64,000 nucleotides of DNA from Mercurialis annua (Eukaryota > Streptophyta > Magnoliopsida > Malpighiales > Euphorbiaceae). The stretch covers positions 8,819,001-8,883,000 of the forward strand of contig NC_065573.1 in NCBI RefSeq assembly GCF_937616625.2, written 5' to 3'. The translations under genes and the position numbers were made by a program. The notes below the pieces were generated by a model. It did not search any database. It was not told where the DNA came from and was given only the letters and a program-made list of their open reading frames with translations. How positions within the stretch are numbered: position 1 is the first letter of the stretch; the number at the start of each line of letters is the position of its first letter. Below are positions 1 to 11,000 of this stretch, piece by piece.

Positions 1-561
1 AGAATTGAGAAGCAAAATGAAAACGTGGCTAGGCGAATGAATAAAGGAAAAAAGCGCATTATTTTCCAACCTGGTGATTGGGTTTGGGTTCATTTTCGAA
101 AGGAAAGGTTTCCAAACCAACGAAAGTCAAAATTGAGTCCAAGGGGAGATGGTCCATTTCAAGTGCTGGAAAGAATCAATGACAATGCCTACAAGATTGA
201 TTTAAAGGTTGCGTATAATGTTAGTGGTACATTCAATGTTGCTGACTTAACTCCTTTTGATGTAGGCGATGAGCTTGATTCGAGGACGAATCATCCAAAA
301 GAAGGAGGGAATGTTACGGATGGGCTAGGACTCCAAAAGCTTGAAGATGCTAATTTTGATGGGCTTGATGAAGAGGGCAAAATGCATATCCAAGATCCGT
401 TGAGTTTATCCCAAGGACCAATTACAAGGTCACGGGCCAAGAAGCTTCAAGAGACCTTAAATGGTTATATACAAGGCCGACTTAATCTTCAAACTTATTC
501 GAATAAAGATTCTGAAGAATGGGCTTTGTATAACATACTTAAAGCCCATATTCAAGACTAG
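1..561 (+). CDS. Ty3/gypsy polyprotein, C-terminal end (5' cut by window edge)
   Basis: The frame is open from the first base to the TAG at 559-561 (186 codons), so the protein enters from upstream and the first ATG inside is not a real start. This is the C-terminal part of integrase plus the polyprotein tail, which in an intact element would insert cDNA into chromosomes. Diagnostic motifs are PGDWVWVHFRKERFP (residues 24-38), the DNA-contacting core GPFQVLERINDNAYKIDL (51-68), TFNVADLTPFD (77-87) and the tail motif GPITRSRAKKL (139-149); this set is typical of plant Ty3/gypsy integrase ends. No chromodomain is visible. The frame has no internal stop, so this end is less decayed than the other elements here. 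The lineage cannot be assigned from this fragment. It directly borders the LTR-like region that abuts satellite A. Confidence 0.88.
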   Translation, partial: RIEKQNENVARRMNKGKKRIIFQPGDWVWVHFRKERFPNQRKSKLSPRGDGPFQVLERINDNAYKIDLKVAYNVSGTFNVADLTPFDVGDELDSRTNHPKEGGNVTDGLGLQKLEDANFDGLDEEGKMHIQDPLSLSQGPITRSRAKKLQETLNGYIQGRLNLQTYSNKDSEEWALYNILKAHIQD

Positions 562-1072
562 GGTTTATTTTTTCAAATTTTACTTATTTACAAGTATGCC
601 ATTGGTGGCTGAGACATTATAAATACTTTGTTTTAGGGTTTTACAATCAGATTATGATATATTGATATTTGTTTCATAGAAACCCTAGTTTTATTCTTGA
701 ATTCATATTGAATGCTTTTCACTTATCAAAGATCTTATCAATCTTTGTGGCGTGCTAGTAATTAGGATTTAAAAGACTTAATCTTTTAGGTTCTATTTAC
801 ACTTGATCTTTATAATCTGATCTAGAGTGATCCTAGGGTTTTGAATCAGATAGGTATTGGGTTTTTAGGTTAGTGATTATACGGGTTCTTGGGCATTGCA
901 TTAAGGGTTCGTATAGCCTATTGCCGAAGGTTCGTATCAATTTTTGGAGAAAAATCATCCAGATCATTCTTCTTCATCAAGTTCTACACTATACACTCCT
1001 ATCTGGAACATCAACAAACAGAAAGCAGCAGTTTAAGATTCCATTCCAAAAGATCATCTATTGGATACCTAA
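562..1072 (+). other. Non-coding 3' region of the gypsy element, probable LTR sequence
   Basis: No coding frame of note. The stretch is T-rich and carries a TATA box only 57 bases after the polyprotein stop, followed by a long leader-like sequence. That arrangement fits a 3' LTR that begins near or inside the end of the polyprotein gene. I could not fix the TG...CA ends because the partner LTR lies outside the window. Confidence 0.45.
618..625 (+). promoter_or_regulatory. TATA box candidate (TATAAATA)
   Basis: A perfect plant TATA box lies shortly after the gypsy polyprotein stop codon. It is the likely promoter element of the LTR of that retrotransposon. Motif and position are the only evidence. 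Confidence 0.4.
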
Positions 1073-1114
1073 TTTAATCCCATAGCAGGTTATTCACAAG
1101 CCTCAGATACGGTT

Positions 1115-1231
1115 ATGGATTCGGAAAAGGACAAGAATACGGATGAAGATGAGTATTATGCCAATCGGTGGTCCCCATCATTCATGGATGATTCAAATCA
1201 GTCACCATCACATGAGCCAATCAACAAATAA
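1115..1231 (+). CDS. Short acidic open frame, unrecognised remnant
   Basis: ATG at 1115, TAA at 1229-1231, 38 codons; the frame is also open upstream back to a stop at 1070-1072, giving about 52 codons. The product is strongly acidic at first (MDSEKDKNTDEDEYY) and then serine- and proline-rich. I do not recognise it. It sits just ahead of a second promoter-like block (repeats, TATA, AATAAA), so it could be the tail of a second retroelement or pararetrovirus-like open reading frame. It could equally be chance. No function is proposed. Confidence 0.2.
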   Translation: MDSEKDKNTDEDEYYANRWSPSFMDDSNQSPSHEPINK

Positions 1232-1258
1232 GGACGAAATCCACATAAAGACAAAAAT

Positions 1259-1437
1259 GGCAACTTTCCACATGTCCTCAATAAAGGCTCCAACTTTCCA
1301 TATGTTAATATGGAGTGCTACATGTCATGCAGTGCATGCTTATCTTTTAATCCATGTGATGTATCGCATGCAGTGCACGCTTAGTATAGGTACATGTGTT
1401 TATCCACGTGTCGTGTTTGTACAATGCATGCTTAGCT
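1259..1437 (+). promoter_or_regulatory. Short direct repeats upstream of TATA (U3/enhancer-like)
   Basis: Two repeat families lie just upstream of the TATA box at 1460. CAACTTTCCACATG at 1261-1274 recurs as CAACTTTCCATATG at 1291-1304. CATGCAGTGCATGCTTA at 1326-1342 recurs with one change at 1367-1383 and, truncated, at about 1424-1434. Direct repeats at this position are common in retroelement U3 regions, where they act as enhancers; here that role is inferred from position only. Confidence 0.4.
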
Positions 1438-1459
1438 AGGCAAGCTTTCTTCCCACCTC

Positions 1460-1467
1460 TATAAATA
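1460..1467 (+). promoter_or_regulatory. TATA box (TATAAATA)
   Basis: Perfect TATA box in the context CTCTATAAATAGAG, followed 55 bases later by AATAAA at 1522-1527. A TATA box followed closely by a polyadenylation signal is the U3-R layout of an LTR or of a plant pararetrovirus promoter region. Confidence 0.5.
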
Positions 1468-1802
1468 GAGTTTTGGTATGAAGAAAGAGGGACATACAAC
1501 CTTTGTAATATTTTACGCTTCAATAAAAATGCCTTGTTTCTAAACATCTCGCTTCTCCAATTTTCTATAAGTAAGGGATAGTTATATATGTTTGTTTCTC
1601 TTCATATCCAGCCAGAAAAGGCATAAGGGTATGCTCTTCACTTGCCTCTCATGAGGATCCTGTGAATCAAAACCTTATGTCATAAAAATGGTCCAGTAAA
1701 TCTTAAGAAATACTAAGAGGACATCCCGGTTAATAAAATGCCCATGGTGAGGCTGTGATCCTGGCTAGTCATACATGTATCTGTCAAGGTTTATCGCCGT
1801 AT
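1468..1802 (+). other. R/U5-like leader with polyadenylation signal, ending at satellite A
   Basis: Contains AATAAA at 1522-1527 and several short upstream ATGs but no coding frame. No TGGTATCAGAGC-type primer site is seen here, which is expected if this is a 3' LTR. Satellite A begins at about 1803-1811, so the boundary looks like an element end against the satellite. Exact termini are not determined. Confidence 0.4.
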
Positions 1803-4179
1803 CTCTAAATACGCAAAGTTTGCGTGAAAAGTGACGCTAGATTAGTATGTCGCGTCTCAAGTCTCTGTAACGCGTTGTTTTGATTACCATGTTTATGTCG
1901 CGTCAAAAGTCTCACTAACGCGTCGTTGCGATTACCTAAGAATGGTTAGGATATAATATGCAAAGTGTGCGTGAAAGGGATCAATAAATTAGTATGTCGC
2001 GTCTCAAATCTCTTTAACGCGTCGTTTCGATTGCCTAAGCATGGTTAGGTTATATTACACAAAGTGTACGTGAAAAGTGACGCTAGATTAGTATGTCTAG
2101 TTTCAAGTCTCTTTAACGCGTCGTTCCGATTACCTAAGCATGGTTAGGTTATATTACGCAAAGTGTGCGTAAAACGTCACGCTAGTATGTCGCGTGTAAA
2201 GGCTCTTTAATGCGTCGTTCCGATTAGCTAAGCATGGTTAGGTTATATTATGCAAAGTTGGCGTGAAAAGTGACGCTAGATTAGTATGTCTTGTCTCGTC
2301 TCAATTCTCTTTAATGCGTCGTTCCAATTACTTAAACATGATTAGGTTATATTATGCAAAGTGTGCGTAAAAAGTGACGCAAGATTAATATGTCGCGTCT
2401 CAAGTCTCTTTAATGCGTCGTTACGATTAACTAAGCATAATTAGGTTATATTACACAAAGTGTATGTAAAAAGTGACGCTAGATTAATATGTTTCGTCTC
2501 AAGTCTCTTTAACGCGTCGTTCCGATTTAATATGCTTATCTCGCGTCATAATTCTCTTTAACGCGTCGTTTCGATTACCTAAGCATTTTTAGGTTATATT
2601 ACGCAAAGTGTGCGTCAAAAGTGACGTTAGATTAGTATGTCGCATCTCAAGTCCCTCTAATGCGTCGTTCCGATTTCCTAAGCATGGTTAGGTTATATTA
2701 CGCAGAGTGTGCGTGAAAAATGACACTATATTAGTATGTCACGTCTTAAGTCTCTCTAAGGCGTCGTTTCGATTTCCTAAGAATGGTTATGTTATATTAC
2801 GCAAAGTGTGTAAAAATTGTAACGCTAGATTAAAATTGTGCGTCTCAAGTTTCTTTAACGCGTCGTTTCAATTACCATGCTCATGTCGAGTCACAAGTCT
2901 TTCTAACGCGTTGTTCCGATTACCTAAGCATGGTTATGTTATATTACGCAAAGTGTGCGTGAAAAATGACAATAGATTGGTATGTCGCATCTCAAGTCTT
3001 ATATTATGTAAGGTGTGCGTGAAAAGTGACGCTAGATTAGTATGTCGCATATTAAAGCTCTTTAATTCATCGTTCCGATTACCTAAGCGGTGTTAGGTTA
3101 TATTAGACAAAGTTTGCATGAAAAGTGACGTCAGATTAGTATGTCACGTCTAAAGTCTCTTTAACGCGTTGTTTCGATTACTTACGTGTCGTACCAATTA
3201 TTTAAGCATGGTTAAGTTATAGTACGCAAAATGTGCGTGAAAAGTAACAATAGATTAAGTATGTCGCGTCTCAAGTCTCCTTAACGCGTCTTTCCGAGTA
3301 CCTAAGCATGGTTAGGGTATATTACGAAAAGTGTGCGTGAAAAGTGACAATAGATTAGTATGTCGTGTATCAAGTCTATTTAACGCGTCGTTCCGATTAC
3401 CTAAGCATGGTAAGGTTATTTTACGCAAAGTGTGCGTAAAACGTGATGCTAGATTAGTATGTCGCGTCTCAATTATCTTTAACGCGTTGTTTCGATTACT
3501 TAAGCATGGTTAGGTTATATTACGCAAAGTTTACGTGAAAAGTGACGCTAGATTAGTATGTCGCGTCGTAAGTCTCTTAAACGTGTCGTTCCGATTACCT
3601 AAGCATGGTTAGGTTATACTACGCAAAGTGTGCGTAAAAAGTGATGCTAGATTAGTATGGCGCGTCTCAAGTCTCTTTAACGCTGTTCGATTACCATGAT
3701 TATGTCGTGTCACAAGTTTGTCTAAAGCGTCGTTCCGATTGCCTAAGCATGGTTAGGTTATATTACGTGAAGTGTGCGTGAATAGTGACGCTAGATTAGT
3801 ATGTCGCGTCTCAATTCTCTTTAACGCGTTGGTCTGATTACCTAAGCATGGTTAGGTTATATTACGCAAAGCGTGCATGAAAGGTGACGCTAGAATAATA
3901 TATCGCGTCTTAAGTCTATTTAACGCGTCGTTCCGATTACCTAAGCATGGTTTGGTTATATTATGCAAAGTGTGCGTGAAAAGTGACGCTAGATGTCGCG
4001 TCACAAGTCTCTTTAACGTGTCGTTTCGATTACCATGCTTATGTCGCGTCACAAGTCTTTCTAAAGCGTCATTCTGATTACCTAAGCATTGGTAGGTTAT
4101 ATTTCGCAAAGTGTGCGTGAAAAGTAACAATAGATTAGTATGTCGCTTCTCAAGTCTCTTTAATGCGTCGTTCCGATTA

Positions 4180-4544
4180 GGGTTCCATATAAAATCATGA
4201 CCTTTACACGAAATTTCATTTTAATATCGACTTTTAAAAGTTGGCATTTAAAGACACGACCTTTAATTTTGTTTCAAATCTATTAACAAAGTAAAATTCT
4301 GTTTATTTTTTCTAACTTAAATTTACTAATCCTACATACTCTAACTGAAAGATAATAATATTTAGTTTCTATTTATACTTTTGTCTTTCATTAATGGTTT
4401 AGTTGAGAATTTAGTCAACAAAAACACACTGAAATGATATATTTGAAAAACAATGAAAGGTCATGGTTTTATATGGAAACTTTTATAGGTCGTGATTAAA
4501 ATGAAATTTTGTATACGGATTGCGACTTATTATGGAATTGGCCC
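4180..4544. mobile_element. Small foldback / MITE-like non-autonomous DNA element
   Basis: A 365-bp AT-rich, non-coding insert splits a satellite A unit after CCGATTA and returns to satellite at TAGGTTATT. It is built of inverted repeats: 4181-4204 matches the reverse complement of 4457-4480 at 22 of 24 bases, and 4211-4225 (AAATTTCATTTTAAT) matches 4495-4509 perfectly. The outer ends begin GGG (GGGTTCC against GGGCCAATTCC on the other strand). The flanking TA on both sides (4178-4179 and 4545-4546) could be the target duplication, which would fit a mariner/Stowaway type; TTA/CTA would fit a Harbinger type less well. There is no transposase. The superfamily is uncertain. Confidence 0.6.
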
Positions 4545-6772
4545 TAGGTTATTACACAAAGAGTGTGTTTTCAGTGACTCTAGATTAGTATGTCATGTCT
4601 TAAGGCTCTTTAATGCATAGTTTCGATTACCTAAGTATGGTTAGGTTATATTACACAAAGAGTGCGTGAAAAGTAAGGCTAGATTAGTATGTTGCGTCAC
4701 AAGTCTCTCTGACGCGTCGTTCCGATTACCTAAGCATGGTTAGGTTATATTACGCAAGGTGTGCGTGAAAAGAAACAATAGATTAGTATGACGTGTCTCA
4801 AGTCTCTGTAACGCATCGATCCGATTACCTTAGCATGTTACAAAAAGTGTGCGTGAAAAGTGACAATCGATTAGTATGTCGTGTCTCAAGTCTATTTAAC
4901 GCGTAGTTCCGATTACCTATGCATGGGTAGGTTATATTATGAAAAGTGTGCGTGAAAACTGACGCTAGATTAGTATGTTGCGTCTCAATTCCGATTATCT
5001 AAGCATGGTTAGGTTATAATAAACAAAGCGTGCTTGAAAAGTGACGCTAGATTAGTATGTCGCGTCTCAAGTCTCTTTAACGCGTCGTTCTGATTACCTA
5101 AGCATGGTTAGGTTATATTACGCAAAGTGTGCATGAAACGTGACACTAGATAAGTATGTCGCGTTCTCTTTAACGCGTCGTTCCGATTACCTAAGCATGG
5201 TTAGATTATATTACGCAAAGAGTGCGTGAAAAGTGACGCTAGATTAGTTTGTCGCGTCTCAAGTCTCTTGAATGCGTCGTTCTGATTGCCCAAGAATAGT
5301 TAGGTTATATCACGCAAAGTGTGCGAGAAAAGTAACGCTATTAGTATGTCACATCTCAAGTCTCATTAACGCGTCGTTCCGATTACCTAAGCATGGTTAG
5401 ATTATATTACGCAAAAAGTGCGTGAAAAGTGACGCTAGATTAGTACGTCGCGTCTCAAGGCTCTTTAATGCGTCGTTCTGATTACCTTAACATAGTTAGG
5501 TTATATTACGCAAAGAGTGTGTGAAAAGTGACGCGGGATTAGTATGTCGCGTCTCAAGTCTCTTTAACGCGTCGTTCCGATGGCCCAAGAATGGTTAGGT
5601 TATATTACGCAAAGTGTTCGAGAAAAGTTGCGCTAGCTTAGTATGTCGCGTCTCAAGTACCTTTAACGCGTCGTTCCGATAACCTAAGCATGGTTAGGTT
5701 ATATTACAAAAAGTGTGCGGGAAAAGTAACAATAGATTAGTATGTCGCGTCTCAAGTCTCTTTATTGCGTCGTTACGATTACTTAAGCATGGTTAGGTTA
5801 CATTACGCTAATTGTGCGTGAAAAGTGATGCTAGATTAGTATGGCGCGTCTCAAGTCTCTTAAACGCGTCGTTTCAATTACCATGCTTATGTTGCATCAC
5901 AAGTCTCTCTAACGCGTCGTTCCAATTACATAAGCATGTTTTGGTTATATTACGCTAAGTGTGCATAAAAAGTTACGCTAGATTAGTATGGCGCATCTCA
6001 AGTCTTTTTAATGCATCAATTCGATTACCATGCTTATGTCGGGTAAATAGTCTCTCTAACGTGTTGTTCCAATTATCTAAGCATGGTTAGGTTATATTAC
6101 GCAAAGGGTGTGTGAAAAGTGACGCTAGATTAGTATGTCGCATCTCAATTCTCTTTAACGCGTTGTTCCGATTACCTAAGCATGGTTAGGTTATATTAAG
6201 CAAAGCGTGCGTGAAAAGTGACGCTAGATTAGCATGTCGCGTTCTCAAGTTTGTTTAACCCGTCGTTCCGATTATCTAAGCATGGTTACATTATATTACA
6301 CAAAGTGTTCGTGAAATGTGACGCTAGATAAGTATGTCGCGTTCTCTTTAACGCGTCGTTCTGATTACCTATGCATGGTTAGGTTATATTACGCGAACAG
6401 TGGGTGAAAAGTGACGCTAGATTAGTATGTCGCATCTCAAGTCTGTTTAACGTGTCGTTCCGATTACCCAAAAATAGTTAGGTTATATTACGCAAAGTTT
6501 GCGAGAAAAGTAAGGCTAGATTAGTATGTTATGTCTCAAGTCTCTTTAACGCGTCGTTCCAATTACCTAAGCATGGTTAAGTTATATTACGCAAGGTGTG
6601 CCTGAAAAGTGACGCTAGATTAGTATGTCGCGTCTCAAGGCTCTCTTATGCGTCGTTCTAATTACCTAAGAATGATTAGGTTATAGTATGCAAAGTATAG
6701 GTCAAAATTGACGCTAGATTAGTATGTCGCGTCTCAAGTCTCTTTAACGCATCGTTTCGACTAACATGGTTA

Positions 6773-8056
6773 TGTCGCGTCACAAGTCTCTCTAACGCGT
6801 CGTTCCGATTACCTAAGCATGGTTAGGTTATATTACGCAAGGTGTGCGTGAAAAGTAACAATAGATTAGTTTGTCGTATCTCAAGTCTCTTTAACGCGTT
6901 GTTCCGATTACCTAAGCATGGTTAGGTTATATTACGAAAAGTGTGCGTGAAAAGTGACAATAGATTAGTATGTCGCGTCTCAAGTCTATTTATCGCATTG
7001 TTCCGAATACCTATGCATGGTTATGTTATATTATGAAAAGTACGCGTGAATTCTGACGCTAGATGAGTAAGTTGCGTCTCAATTCTGTTTATCGCGTTGT
7101 TCCAATTATTTAAGCATGGTTAGGTTATAATAAACAAAGCGTGCTTGAAAAGTGACGCTAGATTAGTATGTCGCGTCTCAAGTCTCTTTAACGCGTCGTT
7201 TCAATTACCTAAGCATGGTTAGATTATATTACGGAAAGTGTGCGTGAAAAGTGACGCTAGATTAGTATGTCGCATCTCAAGTCGCTTTAACGCGTCGTTC
7301 CGATTACCTAAGCATGCTTAAGTTATATTACATAAAGTGTGCGTAATAAGTTATGCTAGATTAGTATCATACGTCTCAAGTCTCCTTAACGCGTCGTTTC
7401 AATTACCATGCTTATGTCGCGTCACAAGTCTCTCTAACGCGTCGTTCCGATTACTTAAGCATGTTTAGATTATATTACGCAAGGTGTGCGTGAAAAGTAA
7501 TAATAGATTAGTTTCTCGTATCTCAAGTCTCTTTAATGCGTCGTTCCGATTAGCTAAGCATGGTTAGGTCATATTACGAAAAGTGTGCATGAAAAGTGAT
7601 AATAGATTAGTATGTCGCGTCTCAAGTCTTTTTAATGCGTCGTTCCGATTACCTATGCATGTATAGGTTATATTATGAAAAGTATGCGTGATAACTGGGG
7701 CTAGATGAGTAAGTTGCGTCTCAATTCTCTTTATCGCGTTGTTCCGATTATGTAAGCATGGTTAGGTTATAATAAACAGAGCGTGCTTGAAAAGTGACGC
7801 TAGATTAGTATGTCGCGTCTCATGTCTCTTTAACGTGTCGTTCCGATTACCTAAGCATGGTTAGATTGTATTACGCAAAGTTTGCGTGAAAAGTGACGCT
7901 AGATTAGTATGTCGCATCTCAAGTCTCTTTAACGCGTCGCTCCGATTACCTAAGCATGCTTAAGTTATATTACACAAAGTGTGCGTAAAAAGTGATGCTA
8001 GATTAGTATTGCGCGTCTCAAGTCTCCTTAACGCGTCGTTTCAATTACAATGCTTA
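6773..8056 (+). repeat. Higher-order repeat of satellite A, two copies of 642 bp
   Basis: Copies are 6773-7414 and 7415-8056. The same half-unit start recurs at 6773, 7415 and 8057, exactly 642 bases apart. Each copy holds six 99-bp units plus one 48-bp half-unit (6 x 99 + 48 = 642). Shared private variants include the AATAAACA stretch at about 7129 and 7771, GTGTGCTTG-like changes nearby, and GATGAGTAAGTTGCG in each copy. A related, partly deleted copy of the same variants lies near 5010-5040. Confidence 0.8.
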
Positions 8057-11000
8057 TGTCGCGCCACATGTCTCTCTAACACATCGTTCCGATTACCCAA
8101 GCATGGTTAGGTTATATTACGCAAAGTGTGCGTGCAAAATGACAATAGATTAGTATGTCGCGTCTCAACTCTATTTAACCCGTCGTTCCAATTACATAAG
8201 CATGGTTAGGTTATATTACGCAAGGTTTGCGTGAAAAGTGACGTTAGATTAGTATGTCGCGTCTCAAAGCTTTATTAGGCGTCGTTCCGATTACCTATGC
8301 ATGGTTAAGTTATATAAGGCAAAGTGTGCATAAAAAGTGACACTAGATTAGTATGTCGTGTTTCAAGTCTCTTTAACGCGTTGTTCCGATTAACTAAGCA
8401 TGGTTAGGTTATATTATGCAAAGTGAGCGTAAAAAGTGACGCTAAATTAGTATGGCGCGTCTCAAGTCTCTTTAACGCGTCGATTTGATTATCATGTTTA
8501 TGTCGCGTCACAAGTCTCTCACGCGTTGTTCCGATTACCTAAGCATGGTTAAGATATATATTACGCAAAGGGTTCGTGAAAAGTGACGGTAGATTAGTAT
8601 GTCGCGTCTCAATTCTCTTTAACGCGTTGTTTCGATTACCTAAGCATGGTTAGGTTATATTACGCAAAGCGTGCGTGAAAAGTGACGCTAGATTAGTATG
8701 TCGCGTCTCAAGTCTGTTTAAGGCGTCGTTCCGATTACCTAAGCATGGTTCGGTTATATTCCACAAATTTTGCATGAAAAGTGACGCTAGATAAGTATGT
8801 CGTGTCACAAGTCTCTTTAACGCGTCGTTCCGATTACCTAAGCATGGTTAGGTTATATTACGCAAAGAGTGCTTGAAAAGTGACGCTAGATTACTATGTC
8901 GCGTTTCAAGTCTCTTTAACGCGTCATTCCGATTACCCAAGAATGGTTAGGTTATATTATGCAATGTGTGCGAGAAAAGTAACGCTAGATTAGTATGTTT
9001 CGTCTCAAGTCTCTTTAACGCGTCGTTTCGATTACTATACTTATCTCGCGTCACAAGTCTCTTAACGCGTCGTTCCGATTACCTAACTATGGTAAGGTTA
9101 TATTACTCAAAGTGTGCATAAAAAGTGACGTTAGGTTAGTATGTCGCGTCTCAAGTCTCTCTAACGCGTCTTTCCAATTTCCTTAGCATGGTTAGGTTAT
9201 ATTACGCAAAGTGTGCGTAAAAAGTGACACTAGATTAGTATGTCGCGTCTCAAGTCTCTCTAACGCGTCGTTCCTATTACCTAAGCATGGTTTGGTTATA
9301 TTACGCAAGGTGTGCGTGAAAAATGATGCTAGATAAGTATGTCGCGTCTCGAGGCTCTTTAATGCGTCGTTCTGATTACCTATGCATGGTTAGGTTATAG
9401 TACGCAAAGTGTGCATAAAAAGGATCAATAGATTAGTATGTCGCATCTCAAGTTTCTTTAACGCGTCGGTCCTATTACCTAAGCATGGCTAGATTAATAT
9501 GTCCAGTCTCCAATCTCTTTAACGCCTCGTTCCGATTAGTATGTTTCATCTCAAGTCTCTTTAACGCGTCGTTTCGATAACTATTCTTATCTCACGTCAC
9601 AACGCGTCGTTCCGATTACCTAAGCATGGTTAGGTTATATTACGCTAAGTGTGCGTAAAAAGTGACGCTACATTAGTATGTTTTGTATGAAGTTTTTTTA
9701 ACGCGTCGTTTCGATTACTATACTTATCTCGAGTCACAACTCTATTTAACGCGTCGTTCCGATTACCTATGCATGGTTAGGTTATCTTACGCAAAGTGTG
9801 CGTGAAAAGTGACGTTAGATTAGTATGTCGCGTCTCAAGTCTCTCTAACGCGTCGTTCCGATTTCCTTAGCATGATTATGTTATATTACGCAAAGTGTGC
9901 GTGAAAAGTGACACTAGATTACTATGTCGCGTCTCAAGTCTCTCTAACGCGTCGTTCTGATTTCCTAAGCAAGGTTATGTTATATTACGCAACTTGTGCG
10001 TAAAAAGTGATGTTAGAATAGTATTGCGCGTCTCAAGTCTCTTTAACGCGTCGTTTTGATTACCATGCTTATGTCGCGTCACAAGTCTCTCTCGTACATG
10101 TTGTTCTGATTACCTAAGAATGGTTAGGTTATATTACACAAAGTGTGCGTGAAAAATGATAATAGATTAGTATGTCGCATCTCAAGTCTATTTAACGCGT
10201 CGTTCCAATTACTTAAGCATGGTTAGGTTATATTATGTAGAGTATATGTGAAAAATGACAATAGATTGGTATGTCGCATCTTAAGTCTATCTAACGCATT
10301 GTTCCGATTAGCTAATCATGGTTAGGTTATATTACACAAAGTATGTTTGAAAAATGACGCTAGATTAGTATGTCGCGTCTCAGTTCTCTTTATCGCATTG
10401 TTCTGATTATCTAAGAATGGTTAGGTTATATTATGCAAAGCATGCTTGATAAGTGAAACTAGATTAGTATGCCGCGTCTAAAGTCTATTTAACGCGTCGT
10501 TCCTATTACCTAAGTATGGTTAGGTTATATTACGCAAGGTGTGCGTGAAATGTGACGCTAGATTAGTATGTCGCGTCTCAAGGCTCTTTAATGTGTCGTT
10601 CCGATTACATAAGCATGGTTAGGTTATAATACGCAAAGTTTGCTTGAAAAGTGACGCTAGATTAGGATGTCGCGTGTCAAGTCTCTATAACGCGTCGTTC
10701 CGATTACCTAAGCATGGTTAGGTTATAGTACGCAAAGTGTGCGTAAAAAGGATCAATAGATTAGTATATCGCGTCTCAAGTCTCTTTAACGCGTAGTTCC
10801 TATTACCTAAGCATGGTTAGGTTATATTACGAATAGTGTGCGAGAAAAGTGATGCTAGATTAGTATTTCAAGTCTTAAATCTCTTTAACGCGTCGTTCTG
10901 ATTACCTAAGCATGGCTAGGTTCTATTACGCAAAGTGTGCGTAAAAAGTGACGCTAGATTAGTATGTTTCGTCTCAAGTCTCTTTAACGCGTCGTTTCGC

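Noticed and set aside
873..1439. Open frames at 873-1085 and 1143-1439 on the forward strand and 1347-1547 on the reverse strand
   Set aside because: They overlap the TATA, repeat and leader features and have no protein-like composition.
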